From contig JAITHO010000174.1 in assembly GCA_031279915.1 (NCBI GenBank), forward strand, positions 1 to 6,117: DNA of 6,117 bases. The letters are read 5' to 3'. This stretch comes from Tannerellaceae bacterium (GTDB lineage Bacteria; Bacteroidota; Bacteroidia; Bacteroidales; Tannerellaceae). The notes beneath the pieces are model-generated. The model had not been told where the DNA came from. It saw only the letters and a list, made by a program, of their open reading frames with translations, and made no database searches. A program made the translations under genes and the position numbers. Shown here one piece after another: positions 5,907-6,117 of the stretch; position 1 is the stretch's first letter, and each line of letters begins with the position of its first letter.

Positions 5907-6117
5907 ATTCTCGCGTATGGAGAAACCTTTCACTTATCAAATACAGGCTTTCTCCACAGTGGAGAAACCTTTCAATTGTTATATACAGACTTTCTCCACA
6001 GTGGAGAAAGCTTTCAATTATTATATACAGACTTTCTCCACAGTGGGGAAAGCTTTCAATTATAAAATACAAGCTCTCTCCACAGTGGAGAAACCCTCCA
6101 ATTATATAATACAGGAC
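5907..6117. repeat. Second 42-bp-period palindrome array (different sequence, runs off the window)
   Basis: The 19-bp near-perfect palindrome TTTCTCCACAGTGGAGAAA (9-bp arms around a single A) occurs at 5949-5967 and 5991-6009. Copies with one change lie at 6033-6051 and 6075-6093, and a degraded copy at 5907-5925. All start-to-start distances are exactly 42. Linkers are 23 bases, AT-rich and similar to each other, of the form (C/G)CTTTCAATTATTATATACA. The last linker ends at 6116, where a further copy would begin at 6117, so the array probably continues. A rightward frame (5828-6109) and others stay open because 42 is a multiple of three, but the resulting 14-residue repeats have no other support as protein. 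The sequence is unrelated to the array at 701-1011, yet period, palindrome size and linker size match it. Function unknown. Confidence 0.93.

Noticed and set aside
6033..6093. Compensatory base changes in the right array as proof of an RNA hairpin on one strand
   Set aside because: The variant copy at 6033-6051 keeps pairing by G-U only on the plus strand, while the copy at 6075-6093 does so only on the minus strand, so the changes do not favour either strand.
5828..6109. Rightward 93-residue open frame with repeated YRLSPQW
   Set aside because: It is the second palindrome array read in frame. The non-repeat N-terminal part matches nothing I recognise.

Overview
The window looks like chromosomal DNA from a member of the Bacteroidales (Bacteroidota). 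The evidence is a MenB that closely resembles Bacteroides-type MenB, a Nif3-like gene directly followed by a C4 zinc-ribbon coiled-coil gene (a pairing common in this phylum), an OMP_b-brl-type beta-barrel C-terminus, and starts without strong Shine-Dalgarno sequences. The family cannot be resolved from the sequence alone.

Layout. Bases 1-218 hold the 3' end of a rightward outer-membrane beta-barrel gene. Bases 246-650 hold a small rightward flavin-binding split-barrel (PNPOx-like) gene. A strong hairpin terminator (677-706) follows, and its T tract runs directly into a 42-bp-period palindrome array (701-1011). From 5723 leftwards to 1023 is a tight four-gene minus-strand operon in the order Nif3-like protein, zinc-ribbon coiled-coil protein, menB, and a menC-menE fusion, with gaps of 4, 10 and 7 bases. 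To the right of the operon are a short promoter-sized gap, a leftward terminator-like hairpin (5775-5806), about 100 bases in which I see nothing (5807-5906), and a second 42-bp-period palindrome array (5907 to the window end, still continuing).

How the genes work together. The last two genes of the operon cover three consecutive steps of menaquinone biosynthesis: o-succinylbenzoate synthase (MenC), o-succinylbenzoate-CoA ligase (MenE) and 1,4-dihydroxy-2-naphthoyl-CoA synthase (MenB). MenC and MenE are one 663-residue polypeptide. The other pathway genes (menF, menD, menA and the thioesterase) are not in the window. The two upstream genes have no established link to menaquinone.

The most unusual content is the pair of non-coding arrays. 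Their sequences are unrelated, yet both repeat every 42 bp, both carry an 18-19 bp palindrome joined by 23-24 bp linkers, and both lie between a leftward terminator and the gene (known or presumed) to its right. This suggests a common class of 3'-UTR or intergenic element.
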